Shown: piece after piece, positions 47,209-56,823 of the stretch
How positions within the stretch are numbered: the stretch's first letter is position 1
Layout of the letters: every line of letters begins with the position of its first letter
DNA from: Allomuricauda sp.
GTDB taxonomy: Bacteria > Bacteroidota > Bacteroidia > Flavobacteriales > Flavobacteriaceae
DNA: 64,000 nt
Reading direction: 5' to 3'
NCBI RefSeq assembly: GCF_002699205.1
Contig: NZ_PABT01000011.1
Span: forward strand, 135,945-199,944
Notes under the pieces: generated by a model
Database searches by the model: none
The model's input: the letters and a program-made list of their open reading frames with translations, nothing else
What the model was told of the DNA's origin: nothing
Position numbers and translations under genes: made by a program

Positions 47209-49656
47209 ATGACCCGTTTTTTATTTTTTCTCACCTTTTTAGTATCAATTTCAGTTTCGGCACAGCAACTTAAATCCCCTTCCGAATTTTTGGGATATGA
47301 ACTCGGAACCCAATTCACCCGTCATCATGAGGTAGTGGATTATTACGAATATTTGGCAGATTCCGCTCCCGATAGGGTAAAGCTTACCGTTTATGGCAAA
47401 ACCAACGAACGTAGACCCTTGATCTTGGCCTATGTATCTTCTGCGGAGAACCTTGCCAATCTGGAAACCATCAGACAAGAACACTTAAAGGATATGGAAG
47501 GCGGAGGAAATTCATCCAAGGCCATCGTGTGGCTAAGTTATAATGTGCACGGCAATGAAAGTGTAAGTACCGAAGCTTCCATGAAGACGATTTATGAATT
47601 GTTGACCAACAAGAGCTCTTATCTGGAAAACACGGTGGTAATCATGGATCCTTGTGTCAACCCTGATGGAAGGGATAGATATATCAACTGGTACAACCAA
47701 TATAAGAACACCCCCTATCAAGTGGATCCCAACAGCAAAGAGCACCACGAAGGATGGTGGAATGGGCGTAGCAATCACTATATGTTCGACCTGAACCGTG
47801 ATTGGGCATGGTTGACCCAAGTGGAAAGCCAACAAAGATTAAAGGTATTCAACCAATGGCTACCCCACGTTCATGTGGATTTCCACGAACAAGGGGTGAA
47901 CAATCCATACTATTTTGCACCCGCTGCAGAACCTTATCATGAGGTGATCACTGACTTTCAACGTGATTTTCAGGTGACATTGGGCAGAAACCACGCAAAA
48001 TATTTTGACGCCAACGGTTGGTTCTATTTCACCAAAGAAATTTTTGATCTGCTTTATCCGAGTTATGGGGACACCTACCCCATCTACAATGGATCTATTG
48101 GAATGACCTACGAGCAAGGCGGTAGCGGAAGGGCCGGACTTGGTATCATTACCGCTATTGGAGATACGCTTACCTTAAAGGACCGAATAGCGCACCACTT
48201 TACCACCGGGCTTTCCACTGTGGAAGTATCATCCAAGAATACAGAGAAATTGAATGAAGAATTCAGGAAGTTCCATCAAAATAAAGATTTCAAGTACAAA
48301 AGCTATGTTTTGAGGGGGGACAGGGACAAATTGAACGCTCTTAAATCCCTATTGGAAAAACACAACATTGAATATGGGGATCTTACCAGCGGTACGTACA
48401 AAGGACATAACTATAGTACTGGCAGCAATGGTAGCCTTTCCATTAACAAAAATGGTATGGTGGTTTCCACAGATCAGCCCAAGGGCACATTGGTAAAAGT
48501 GTTGTTCGAGCCCAATACAAAACTCTCGGATTCCTTGACTTATGACATTACCGCATGGTCGCTGCCCTATGCCTATGGTTTGGATGCCATTGCCTCAACT
48601 TCCACGGTATCTTCCCAAAACGCACAGAAACCAACGATTTCTTCAGGTATCAACAGTGGAAGCTATGCTTACCTGACAGATTGGAACAGTATGGATGATG
48701 CCCGTTTTTTGGCAGCGCTCTTAAATGAAGGTATTCGTGTTCGCAAAGCGGACCACCCCTTTACCATTGAAGGCAAATCTTTTGATCGTGGGACATTGAT
48801 CATCACCAAGGGAGACAACGAAAACAAAAAAGACTTTATCCAAAGTCTTGAAAAGATTGCCAAGAAATATCAAAAAGATATCACATCCACATCTACCGGA
48901 TTTGTGGATGCAGGGAAAGATTTTGGCTCTTCATCCATTCAAATGATCAACAAACCAAAGATTGCCGTTTTGTCCGGAGGCCCCACCTCAACGCTTCGAT
49001 TTGGGGAAATATGGCACTTTTTTGAACAACAACTGCATTACCCACTTACCGTAATCGATGATGATTATGCAAATCGTGTGGATTTAAACGATTATAACAT
49101 TTTGATTTTACCTGATGGACGATATGGCAATTATTTTAACGAAGAAGAAATGGCCAAACTAAAGGCATGGGTAAGACAAGGTGGGAAAATCATTGCCATG
49201 GGCGGTTCCATAGATGCCCTTGATGGCGAAAAAGGATTCGGTATCAAGAAAAGTAAAATGGAAAAAGATTCCAGTAAAAGTACACCCCAACCCTATAAAG
49301 ATTGGGAACGTGAACGAATCAAGGGAGCAATTACAGGTGCCATCTTTAAAACAAAGGTAGACAACTCCAATCCCTTGGCCTATGGTTATGGTTCCGACTA
49401 TTTCTCCTTAAAACTGGGAAGTAGCGCCTATACATATCTTGACAACGGCAATGCCGTGTACCTGGAACAAAATACAAAGCCATTTTCTGGTTTTGCTGGG
49501 GTAGAGGCACAAAAACGAATCGCTGAATCCTTGATTTTCGGGGTGGAGAACTTTGGTCGAGGACAAGTGGTATACATGGTGGACAATCCCCTGTTCCGTG
49601 GATTTTGGGAAAACGGAAAACTATTTTTCGCCAATGCACTATTTATGGTGGATTAA
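47209..49656 (+). CDS. Exported M14 zinc carboxypeptidase
   Basis: 815 residues from the ATG giving MTRFLFFLTFLVSISVSAQ (signal peptide). The M14 catalytic domain has the zinc ligands His114/Glu117 (NVHGNES) and His226 (VDFHEQ), the substrate-binding NPDGRDRY and FDLNRDW segments, and the catalytic Glu probably in MTYEQGGSGRAG. The C-terminal third (KIAVLSGGPTSTLRFGEIW to RQGGKIIAMGG) is a GATase1/ThuA-like domain that usually accompanies this subfamily. It probably trims peptides in the periplasm. Confidence 0.92.
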   Translation: MTRFLFFLTFLVSISVSAQQLKSPSEFLGYELGTQFTRHHEVVDYYEYLADSAPDRVKLTVYGKTNERRPLILAYVSSAENLANLETIRQEHLKDMEGGGNSSKAIVWLSYNVHGNESVSTEASMKTIYELLTNKSSYLENTVVIMDPCVNPDGRDRYINWYNQYKNTPYQVDPNSKEHHEGWWNGRSNHYMFDLNRDWAWLTQVESQQRLKVFNQWLPHVHVDFHEQGVNNPYYFAPAAEPYHEVITDFQRDFQVTLGRNHAKYFDANGWFYFTKEIFDLLYPSYGDTYPIYNGSIGMTYEQGGSGRAGLGIITAIGDTLTLKDRIAHHFTTGLSTVEVSSKNTEKLNEEFRKFHQNKDFKYKSYVLRGDRDKLNALKSLLEKHNIEYGDLTSGTYKGHNYSTGSNGSLSINKNGMVVSTDQPKGTLVKVLFEPNTKLSDSLTYDITAWSLPYAYGLDAIASTSTVSSQNAQKPTISSGINSGSYAYLTDWNSMDDARFLAALLNEGIRVRKADHPFTIEGKSFDRGTLIITKGDNENKKDFIQSLEKIAKKYQKDITSTSTGFVDAGKDFGSSSIQMINKPKIAVLSGGPTSTLRFGEIWHFFEQQLHYPLTVIDDDYANRVDLNDYNILILPDGRYGNYFNEEEMAKLKAWVRQGGKIIAMGGSIDALDGEKGFGIKKSKMEKDSSKSTPQPYKDWERERIKGAITGAIFKTKVDNSNPLAYGYGSDYFSLKLGSSAYTYLDNGNAVYLEQNTKPFSGFAGVEAQKRIAESLIFGVENFGRGQVVYMVDNPLFRGFWENGKLFFANALFMVD

Positions 49657-49787
49657 ATAGTTTTTTAGCTGGTTTTAAGTCAGTTATTTCGTTTTTTAAC
49701 GAGAGTGGAATGGGTACATATCTTTAAAATTTCGTATTTTTAGTAAAAGATAATATTGCAGATATGTATCCAAGATTCTCAATACCC

Positions 49788-51083
49788 ATGTTAAATAAAA
49801 AATATCAGGTACTGCTGTTATCTGCATTATGTAGCTTGGCCATGCTTTGCCCAAATACCACCTTTGGATTTCAACAAGGTAACACTGCGGTTGATTTTAA
49901 CCAATACAGTGGTGAGGTAACGGAGGCATCGAGCAACAAACCTTTGGTTTTTGCCACCCTCACCGTAGAAGGCACCAACATTAGCACCATAACCAATACC
50001 GAAGGAAACTTTCTTTTAAAAGTACCAAAAGAGTATATCAACAAAAATCTAGTGATTTCCTTTTTGGGGTATAAAACCAAAAAAATGCCCATTGCCAATC
50101 TAAAACCGGAAAAAAACAAAATATCCCTGGAGGTATCCGTTACACAGCTTTCAGAGATCAACATCAATGCACCAAAAGATGCCTTGGCCCTAGTGAAAAA
50201 AACGTTGATGAACAGGGATGCCAATTATTTTGAAGACCCGACCCTGATGACAGCTTTTTATCGGGAAACCATAAAAAGGAGAAGAAGAAATGTTTCTTTG
50301 GCAGAAGCTGTGGTCAATGTTTACAAAACCCCTTATAGTTCATCCAAAGACGATGTGGTTGAACTATACAAGGCCCGAAAAAGTACGGACTACAGCAAAT
50401 TGGACACTGTTGCACTGAAACTTCAGGGAGGTCCATACAACACCTTGTATGTGGATATGATGAAGTACCCCGAATATATATTTTCGGAGGAAGCCCTATC
50501 CAACTACAAATTCACTTTTGATCGTTCCACACGAACCAATGACAGATTGATCTATGTCATCAAATTTGACCAACATGAGGGCATTGTGGAACCTCTTTAC
50601 CACGGTGAACTATATATCGATGTTGAAAACCAAGTTTTAACAAGTGCCTCTTTTTCCTTGAACATTACCGATAGGGACAAAGCCGCCCAACTTTTTGTGC
50701 GGAGTAAACCTGCCAAAGTGGATGTATGGCCCACAGAAGTCTCCTACCGAGTTGATTACCGAGAAAAAGATGGGAAATGGTACTACGGTTACAGCAGCGT
50801 GTTTATGGAATTCAAAGTGGATTGGGAGGACAAATGGTTCAATTCCGTGTATAGCTTGAACGCAGAAATGGCCGTTACGGACTGGGAACGAAATTTAACC
50901 GGAAAAACACCAAAATACCGTGAGCGAATCAAAAAATCCATAATCCTCAGTGATGAAGCATCTGGCTTTTCGGACCCTAATTTCTGGGGTGAATATAACA
51001 TTATAGAACCTGAAAAGTCCATTGATTCTGCCATCAAAAAAATTCAACGACAATTACGAAGAGCTGAAAGAAACCGTGATTAA
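49788..51083 (+). CDS. Exported protein with carboxypeptidase-regulatory-like domain
   Basis: 431 residues from the second ATG (MLNKKYQVLLLSALCSLAMLCPNTTFGFQQ, signal peptide); an upstream ATG adds eight residues. The beta-sandwich domain spans about 40-125: YSGEVTEASSNKPLVFATL and EGNFLLKVPKEY with VISFLGYKTK. The remaining 300 residues are beta-rich, with a periplasmic look and a charged C-terminus. It is not a TonB receptor because it lacks plug and barrel. It may be a TonB-receptor-like periplasmic or surface protein of unknown role. Confidence 0.72.
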   Translation: MLNKKYQVLLLSALCSLAMLCPNTTFGFQQGNTAVDFNQYSGEVTEASSNKPLVFATLTVEGTNISTITNTEGNFLLKVPKEYINKNLVISFLGYKTKKMPIANLKPEKNKISLEVSVTQLSEININAPKDALALVKKTLMNRDANYFEDPTLMTAFYRETIKRRRRNVSLAEAVVNVYKTPYSSSKDDVVELYKARKSTDYSKLDTVALKLQGGPYNTLYVDMMKYPEYIFSEEALSNYKFTFDRSTRTNDRLIYVIKFDQHEGIVEPLYHGELYIDVENQVLTSASFSLNITDRDKAAQLFVRSKPAKVDVWPTEVSYRVDYREKDGKWYYGYSSVFMEFKVDWEDKWFNSVYSLNAEMAVTDWERNLTGKTPKYRERIKKSIILSDEASGFSDPNFWGEYNIIEPEKSIDSAIKKIQRQLRRAERNRD

Positions 51084-51095
51084 TCCGTGTTTTCT

Positions 51096-51103
51096 TAAAT
51101 TTG
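51096..51103 (+). promoter_or_regulatory. -7 box of the LD-carboxypeptidase gene
   Basis: TAAATTTG on the plus strand, an exact TAnnTTTG match, 40 nt before the ATG. Confidence 0.35.
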
Positions 51104-51143
51104 TCGATTGTTATCTATGTTTCCCGTTTATAATCCATACTAA

Positions 51144-52196
51144 ATGTCCAAAAGAAGAAGCTTTCTAAAATCAGCCACGGCTCTTGGTGCAGCTACCCTT
51201 TTGCATCAAACAGGTTGGGGCAACGCTCCACAATCCCCAATTATATCAAGGATAAAACCCAAAAAATTACAATTAGGGGATACCATTGGTCTGGTAGCAC
51301 CAGGATTTGCCATAAAACCGGAAGCGCTTTATCTAGCTATCGAAACATTGCACAAAATGGGATTCAAAACGTACCACACCGAACGGATCAAAGGTAATTA
51401 TGGATATTTCAGTGATACGGATGAGGAACGTGCCAAAGACGTAAATGAAATGTTTGCCAACCCGGATATTGACGCCATACTTTGTGCCCGTGGTGGATAT
51501 GGATGCACCCGCATATTGGACTTATTGGATTATGATATCATCCAGGGAAATCCAAAAATATTGATTGGTTTTAGTGATATAACGGCCTTGATAAATGCCA
51601 TATACAGCAGAACAGGACTCGTTTGTTTTCATGGTCCCGTGGGCACAACACTGGACGATGAGTACAGCCAGTCCTATATGAAAAAAGTATTGATGGAGCC
51701 CAAGGAAGTGCTGCCCATCAAAAATGCCATTTTAAAGGATCCAAAACAATATCGTAGCAGTGAATACTATCGCTATACCATAACCACAGGGACCGCAGAG
51801 GGAGAACTAGTAGGAGGCAGTTTGTCTTTGGTGGTTGCCATGATAGGTACGCCATTTGAAATCGATTTTACGGACAAACTCGTTTTCTTGGAAGATGTGG
51901 AAGAAGCTCCCTACCGTATGGATCGCATGCTCACCCAACTCACACAAATAGATTCCTTCTTAAAGGCAAAAGGAATTATTTTTGGTGTCTGTAAGGGGTG
52001 TGACCGCAAAAGGACCACCGATAATTTTACCTTAAGGGAGGTGATCATGGATAGGATTTCTCCATTGGGCATTCCCGCTGTTTACGGTATGAGTTTTGGA
52101 CACGTACCCCAAAATTTCACGCTTCCCATTGGTATTAAAGCCCACTTTAATGCCAGTAAAAAGCAACTCCGTTTACTGGAAGCAGCTGTTTCCTAA
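51144..52196 (+). CDS. S66 LD-carboxypeptidase, Tat-type signal
   Basis: 350 residues. The N-terminus MSKRRSFLKSATALGAATLL resembles a twin-arginine signal. The S66 fold follows with the expected triad: Ser144 in IGFSDITAL, Glu221 in AEGELVGGSLSL and His320 in MSFGHVPQN. RGGYGCTRILDLLDY is typical of the family. The enzyme removes the terminal D-Ala from tetrapeptide murein stems. A short orphan reading frame begins 2 bp after its stop codon. Confidence 0.92.
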   Translation: MSKRRSFLKSATALGAATLLHQTGWGNAPQSPIISRIKPKKLQLGDTIGLVAPGFAIKPEALYLAIETLHKMGFKTYHTERIKGNYGYFSDTDEERAKDVNEMFANPDIDAILCARGGYGCTRILDLLDYDIIQGNPKILIGFSDITALINAIYSRTGLVCFHGPVGTTLDDEYSQSYMKKVLMEPKEVLPIKNAILKDPKQYRSSEYYRYTITTGTAEGELVGGSLSLVVAMIGTPFEIDFTDKLVFLEDVEEAPYRMDRMLTQLTQIDSFLKAKGIIFGVCKGCDRKRTTDNFTLREVIMDRISPLGIPAVYGMSFGHVPQNFTLPIGIKAHFNASKKQLRLLEAAVS

Positions 52197-52197
52197 T

Positions 52198-52398
52198 TTG
52201 GAACCTTATTACTTGGGGATCTACGAAAACCAAATCTATCTCTCATACAGGGTCCACCTTTCAGACATATTTACCGACCATGCTGAAACCATCAAAAACA
52301 ATATCAAAAATTTAGCTTTAAAAGCTGATGATTTAGATAATTATTTTGCCGATAATTTCGGATGTGAAATGTCGATAGAATCAAAAGAAGATTTTTGA
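52198..52398 (+). CDS. Short orphan ORF or truncated gene, 66 residues
   Basis: Starts at TTG one base after the LD-carboxypeptidase stop and ends just before a terminator. The product is acidic and well ordered (YYLGIYENQIYLSYRVHL, then NLALKADDLDNYFADNFG), with coding-like codon use. The same frame runs further upstream without a stop, but there it only mirrors the carboxypeptidase gene. It is either a genuine small protein with a TTG start or the C-terminal remnant of a longer gene whose start was lost. No family recognised. Confidence 0.5.
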   Translation: MEPYYLGIYENQIYLSYRVHLSDIFTDHAETIKNNIKNLALKADDLDNYFADNFGCEMSIESKEDF

Positions 52399-52408
52399 TC
52401 TAAAAACT

Positions 52409-52430
52409 AACTGGGGCAATCGCCCCAGTT
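52409..52430. terminator. Bidirectional terminator between the S66 unit and rocD
   Basis: 9-bp stem AACTGGGGC / GCCCCAGTT with a 4-nt loop. T-rich sequence follows on both strands, so it can end the plus-strand unit and convergent rocD. Confidence 0.82.
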
Positions 52431-52434
52431 TTAT

Positions 52435-53685
52435 TTAACCATTTACTTTAAAGCTTTCCAAGGTTTTTATAATAATGGAAACACAATCCATCAGTTGCTC
52501 GCGGTTCATCACCAAAGGTGGCGCAAATCGGATAATGTTGCCATGGGTGGGTTTGGCCAACAGCCCGTTTTCTTTCAAGGCCATACAAATATCCCAAGCC
52601 GTCGAACTATCCTCGGTATCGTTGATCACAATCGCATTGAGCAATCCCTTCCCACGAACCTTTACCACCAAATCACAGGTTGGGATAAACTTGTTCAACT
52701 CATCACGGAACAATTCCCCCAACTCTTGAGCATTTTCTGCCAAATTCTCTTCTTTGATTACCTCCAAAGCGGCAGTGCTCACAGCGGCAGCAACGGGATT
52801 CCCACCAAAAGTACTTCCATGACTGCCCGGTGTAATCACTTCCATAATCCCATCGTTTGCCAAAACACCCGAAACAGGGTAAACTCCCCCGGACAGGGCC
52901 TTTCCCAAAATCAAAATGTCGGGCTTTACATCTTCGTGGTCCACAGCCAACATTTTACCGGTTCTTGCTATTCCAGTCTGAACTTCATCGGCTATAAAGA
53001 GTACATTATACTTTTCACATAAAGCTTTGGCCTGTTTCAAATACCCTTCGGATGGTACATAAACCCCAGCTTCTCCCTGTATGGGTTCCACTAAAAAGCC
53101 AGCAACGTGCGGATTACTTTCCAATGCTTTTTCCAAAGCCGTCAAATCATCGTACGCTATTTTCACAAATCCTTCCGTGTAAGGGCCATAGTTTTCACGT
53201 GCCACATTATCATTGGAAAAGGAAATTATTGTGGTTGTTCTTCCATGGAAGTTGTTTTCACAAACAATTATTTGAGCTTGGTTCTCTGGAATACCTTTTT
53301 TCTGGTATGCCCATCTCCTACAAATTTTCAAGGCGGTCTCAACAGCTTCAGCACCCGTGTTCATAGGCAACAACTTATCAAAACCAAACGTCTCGGTGAC
53401 ATATTTTTCATACTTCCCGAGCATATCGTTATAAAACGCGCGTGAAGTCAAGGTCAATCTTTTTGCCTGCTCCACCATGGCACCAACAATTTTTGGATGA
53501 CAATGTCCTTGGTTCACGGCAGAGTACGCAGAAAGGAAGTCGTAATACCTTTTTCCTTCCACATCCCAAACATAAACACCATCACCCTTATGCAGTACAA
53601 CAGGAAGTGGATGATAATTGTGCGCTCCGTACTTGTTCTCTAAATCTATCGCTTGCTGCGATGTTAATTGCTCTAAAACAGCCAT
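52435..53685 (-). CDS. rocD: Ornithine-oxo-acid transaminase
   Basis: 416-residue PLP-dependent class III aminotransferase that converts ornithine and 2-oxoglutarate to glutamate semialdehyde. The PLP lysine is in [17 protein letters not shown]. Further motifs are [32 protein letters not shown] and [14 protein letters not shown]. The length and the [16 protein letters not shown] start match RocD rather than acetylornithine transaminase. It is monocistronic. Confidence 0.94.
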   Translation of the reverse strand: MAVLEQLTSQQAIDLENKYGAHNYHPLPVVLHKGDGVYVWDVEGKRYYDFLSAYSAVNQGHCHPKIVGAMVEQAKRLTLTSRAFYNDMLGKYEKYVTETFGFDKLLPMNTGAEAVETALKICRRWAYQKKGIPENQAQIIVCENNFHGRTTTIISFSNDNVARENYGPYTEGFVKIAYDDLTALEKALESNPHVAGFLVEPIQGEAGVYVPSEGYLKQAKALCEKYNVLFIADEVQTGIARTGKMLAVDHEDVKPDILILGKALSGGVYPVSGVLANDGIMEVITPGSHGSTFGGNPVAAAVSTAALEVIKEENLAENAQELGELFRDELNKFIPTCDLVVKVRGKGLLNAIVINDTEDSSTAWDICMALKENGLLAKPTHGNIIRFAPPLVMNREQLMDCVSIIIKTLESFKVNG

Positions 53686-53918
53686 TTCATTTTGTAATTA
53701 AAATTGATAAAATAACCATTCCTACTGTACCTTTATTCTTTCGAAGACTCGAAAAAGCAGCGTGGGAGAGAAATCACCCCTTGGAGTGCCCGCAAATTAC
53801 AAATTAATTGATGAAAATATAATTTTTTGAATGTGATTCCCGTAGTTCAATCAAAAGTTTAAACGCAATTTAAGAACCTACCTTCCCTCAAATTGCAAAA
53901 AGAACTTACTTTTGCGGC
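53686..53918. other. Divergent rocD/rlmD spacer
   Basis: 233 bp without a gene. It contains the rlmD -7 box at its right end and no clear TAnnTTTG box for rocD. I see no other structure. Confidence 0.6.
53907..53914 (+). promoter_or_regulatory. rlmD -7 box, predicted leaderless start
   Basis: TACTTTTG followed by CGGC and the rlmD ATG at 53919. With the usual distance from this element, transcription should begin at the A of the start codon. No TTG element at canonical spacing is visible. Confidence 0.4.
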
Positions 53919-55331
53919 ATGCGTAAAAAATACAGGAGAAAAACGTTTGAAAATGTAGAGGTAATCGATGCTGGTGCCAAGGGAAAATCTGTGGGAAAGG
54001 CTCCCGACGGACGGGTGATTTTCCTTACCAATGCAGTGCCTGGCGATGTCGTAGATGTGATGACCACCAAAAAACGGAAAGCATACTTTGAAGGCGTTGC
54101 CACAAATTTCCATATACTTTCAGATAAAAGAACCGACCCTGTTTGTGAACACTTTGGAGTTTGTGGTGGATGCAAATGGCAGCACATGGGCTACGAGCAC
54201 CAACTCCATTTTAAACAAAAAGAAGTCGAAAACAACCTAAAACGGATAGGAAACTTGGAGCTACCGGAAATCAACCCGATTTTGGGTTCCAAAGAACAAT
54301 ATTTCTATAGAAACAAAATGGAGTTCTCCTTTTCCGATAGTCGATGGTTGACCCAGGAAGAAATCGATTCCGAAACAGAAATTGCGGACAGAAATGCACT
54401 GGGTTTTCATATTCCGGGCATGTGGGACAAAATTTTGGACATTAAAAAGTGTTATTTACAGCGAGATCCTTCCAATGCGATACGATCAGAAGTCAAAAAT
54501 TTTGCCACTAAAAACGGGCTTTCATTTTTTAACCCCCGGAAACAGGAAGGGCTTTTACGAACCTTGATGATCAGAACATCGTCCACTGGAGAAATCATGG
54601 TACTCATCCAATTTTTTGAAGATGATAAAGAGCCTCGGGAATTACTTCTGACCCATCTGAAAGAAAAATTCCCCGAAATAACGGCCCTGCTCTACGTCAT
54701 CAATTCCAAAGGAAACGATACCATTTACGATCAAGAAGTGATTTGCTTTGCTGGACGTGACCACATTTTTGAGGAAATGGAAGGGCTACAGTTTAAGATC
54801 AATGCAAAATCATTTTATCAGACCAATTCGGAACAGGCATACGAACTCTATAAAGTGACCAGGGAATTTGCTGGACTGTCCGGGAACGAATTGGTGTACG
54901 ATTTATATACCGGAACGGGGACCATAGCCCAGTTCATTTCCAAAAAGGCCAAAAAAGTCATCGGTGTAGAATCCGTTCCCGAAGCCATAGAAGATGCGAA
55001 ATCGAATGCCCTGCACAATGACATCACCAATGTGGATTTTTATGTGGGCGATATGAAAAACGTGTTCAACGATGCGTTTATCGCCGAGCATGGGCAACCA
55101 GATGTTATTGTGACAGACCCTCCCCGAGATGGTATGCACAAGCAAGTGGTCGAGCAACTTCTACAAGTGGCTCCACCCAAAATTATATATGTAAGTTGTA
55201 ACAGTGCAACCCAGGCAAGAGACCTAGCCCTTATGAAAGAAAAGTACAAAGTTACCAAGGTTCAACCTGTAGATATGTTCCCTCAGACACATCACGTTGA
55301 AAATGTTGTACTTTTGGAAAAACGGGTGTAG
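53919..55331 (+). CDS. rlmD: 23S rRNA (uracil-5-)-methyltransferase RlmD
   Basis: 470-residue SAM-dependent RNA m5U methyltransferase of the RumA/TrmA family. An N-terminal TRAM domain (VEVIDAGAKGKSVGKAPDG) is followed by the iron-sulfur cysteines CEHFGVCGGC plus the Cys of KKCYLQR. The SAM motif is VYDLYTGTGTIAQF, the TDPPRDGMH motif follows, and the catalytic Cys lies in YVSCNSATQARDL. It is the first of three plus-strand genes continuing with DUF6452 and DUF6048. Confidence 0.93.
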   Translation: MRKKYRRKTFENVEVIDAGAKGKSVGKAPDGRVIFLTNAVPGDVVDVMTTKKRKAYFEGVATNFHILSDKRTDPVCEHFGVCGGCKWQHMGYEHQLHFKQKEVENNLKRIGNLELPEINPILGSKEQYFYRNKMEFSFSDSRWLTQEEIDSETEIADRNALGFHIPGMWDKILDIKKCYLQRDPSNAIRSEVKNFATKNGLSFFNPRKQEGLLRTLMIRTSSTGEIMVLIQFFEDDKEPRELLLTHLKEKFPEITALLYVINSKGNDTIYDQEVICFAGRDHIFEEMEGLQFKINAKSFYQTNSEQAYELYKVTREFAGLSGNELVYDLYTGTGTIAQFISKKAKKVIGVESVPEAIEDAKSNALHNDITNVDFYVGDMKNVFNDAFIAEHGQPDVIVTDPPRDGMHKQVVEQLLQVAPPKIIYVSCNSATQARDLALMKEKYKVTKVQPVDMFPQTHHVENVVLLEKRV

Positions 55332-55361
55332 TTTTTGAATTAAAACCCAGATGTAACCGGA

Positions 55362-55880
55362 ATGAAAAAAATAATTCCCATTCTATTTATAACATCAATG
55401 CTCTACTACGTATCCTCATGTGAAAAGGACGATATTTGTGTTGATGGTGACACACCGCTTTTAGTTATCGGTTTTTTTGATGTAGAAGATACCACAGAAG
55501 CAAAGGAAGTCCCTTCCATACGAATAAAAAACATAGACATTGACAGCATATTGGAGAATGATTCCTTTAGCGACAGGACAGATTCTCCCGATTCTTTATC
55601 CGTTCCATTACGAAGCAATGCCGTATCCACCATGTACGAAATCATCTATGACTCCGAAGATGATGACGAAACCGAATTGGAAACGGGCAACAGGGATACC
55701 TTGACAATAACCTATGAATTAGGTGAAGCCTTTGTTTCCAGGGCATGCGGTTTCGTGGCAAATTACAACAACATTGAAGTTACCTTAACAGAGGACAGCG
55801 AAAACTGGATTCAAGATATCAGCGTTGTTCAAGCAAACGTAGAAAACACAGATAACATCCATGTCAAGATATTTCATTAG
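55362..55880 (+). CDS. DUF6452 family lipoprotein
   Basis: 172 residues with a lipoprotein signal (YYVSSC, lipid Cys20) and an acidic mature region (CVDGDTPLLVIGFFD, YELGEAFVSRACGFVANYNNI). It resembles the DUF6452 family found in Flavobacteriia next to rlmD and a DUF6048 gene, as it is here. It probably lies at the outer membrane; function unknown. It overlaps the next gene by 20 bp. Confidence 0.78.
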   Translation: MKKIIPILFITSMLYYVSSCEKDDICVDGDTPLLVIGFFDVEDTTEAKEVPSIRIKNIDIDSILENDSFSDRTDSPDSLSVPLRSNAVSTMYEIIYDSEDDDETELETGNRDTLTITYELGEAFVSRACGFVANYNNIEVTLTEDSENWIQDISVVQANVENTDNIHVKIFH

Positions 55881-56616
55881 TATTTTAATTGGCCTACTCC
55901 CGGTATTGGTAATTGCCCAAGGAGAACCTATAGATCTTCAAAAAAAGGATACCGTTGAGTATAAGGACCGATATGGTCTACGCGTTGGTGCCGATATTAG
56001 CAAGTTGGTACTTTCGTTTGTGGACGAAGATTACACCGGACTTGAATTGGTCGGCGACTACCGGCTCACCCACAAATTATATTTGGCTGCAGAAATAGGG
56101 ACCGAGACCAAGAGACAAGATGAAAATTTGACCAGTACAGTTTTATATGATTACGAAACCTCTGGTAGCTACATTAAGGCCGGAGTGGACCTGAACACCT
56201 ACCAAAACTGGTATGGGATGAACAATGTCATTACCATAGGTGGACGATATGCTTTTTCCACTTTTAGCCATACTTTATACGATTACACACTATACGAAAG
56301 CGATCATTTTTTTAACTCGGATTTTTTGTCTGGTGCGAACCCCAACAGGGAATTCAGTGGTCTATCCGCATCTTGGCTCGAATTTGTAGTGGGTGCCAAA
56401 GTGGAGCTTTTTGCCAATATTTTCGTCGGAATGAGCGCCCGCATCGGGTTCTTGATCACCAATACGGAAGATGAGGATTTTCCCAATCTTTGGATTCCAG
56501 GATTCAATAAAGTTACCGAAGGAAGCAACTTTGGTGTGAACTACAACTATTCCATTAGCTACTTTATACCTCTTTATAAAAAATCAAAAAAGAAAAAAGA
56601 AGGGAATAATCAATAG
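55861..56616 (+). CDS. DUF6048 family outer-membrane barrel protein
   Basis: 251 residues with a signal peptide (MSRYFISILIGLLPVLVIAQ) and about ten amphipathic beta strands (YGLRVGADISKLVLSFV, LELVGDYRLTHKLYLAAEIG, SWLEFVVGAKVELFANIFVG). It ends with a basic tail KKSKKKKEGNNQ. It matches DUF6048 in layout and neighbourhood. The 20-bp overlap with the DUF6452 lipoprotein gene suggests the two products work as a pair at the outer membrane. Confidence 0.78.
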   Translation: MSRYFISILIGLLPVLVIAQGEPIDLQKKDTVEYKDRYGLRVGADISKLVLSFVDEDYTGLELVGDYRLTHKLYLAAEIGTETKRQDENLTSTVLYDYETSGSYIKAGVDLNTYQNWYGMNNVITIGGRYAFSTFSHTLYDYTLYESDHFFNSDFLSGANPNREFSGLSASWLEFVVGAKVELFANIFVGMSARIGFLITNTEDEDFPNLWIPGFNKVTEGSNFGVNYNYSISYFIPLYKKSKKKKEGNNQ

Positions 56617-56681
56617 TACGAACACCTCCCTATGACCAGATCCGGTTCCGGCCAACAGAGCTTGCCATTTGGTTCCAAAAT

Positions 56682-56707
56682 AAAAGGAGCCTCGAAGGAC
56701 TCCTTTT
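56682..56707 (+). terminator. Terminator after the DUF6048 gene
   Basis: AAAAGGAG / CTCCTTTT stem of 8 bp extended by CCT/AGG across one mismatch, 65 bp after the stop. The T-run is part of the stem. A second weaker hairpin (CCGTT / AACGG at 56783-56797), followed by a T-rich stretch, lies further on and could act as a back-up. Confidence 0.6.
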
Positions 56708-56823
56708 AAAAATTTGGTTGAGTTAGTTAGTTGTGTTTTAAACACCATTCCAAATCTAAAATATCTTTTACTTTATTACAAACCGTTTTTAGAACGGGTT
56801 ACTCTTTTTTTGTGTAAAAAGAA

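Noticed and set aside
52096..52197. Start of the orphan short gene at the ATG at 52096
   Set aside because: That part lies inside the LD-carboxypeptidase C-terminal coding region in another frame and reads like a shadow. Only the part after 52197 looks coding.
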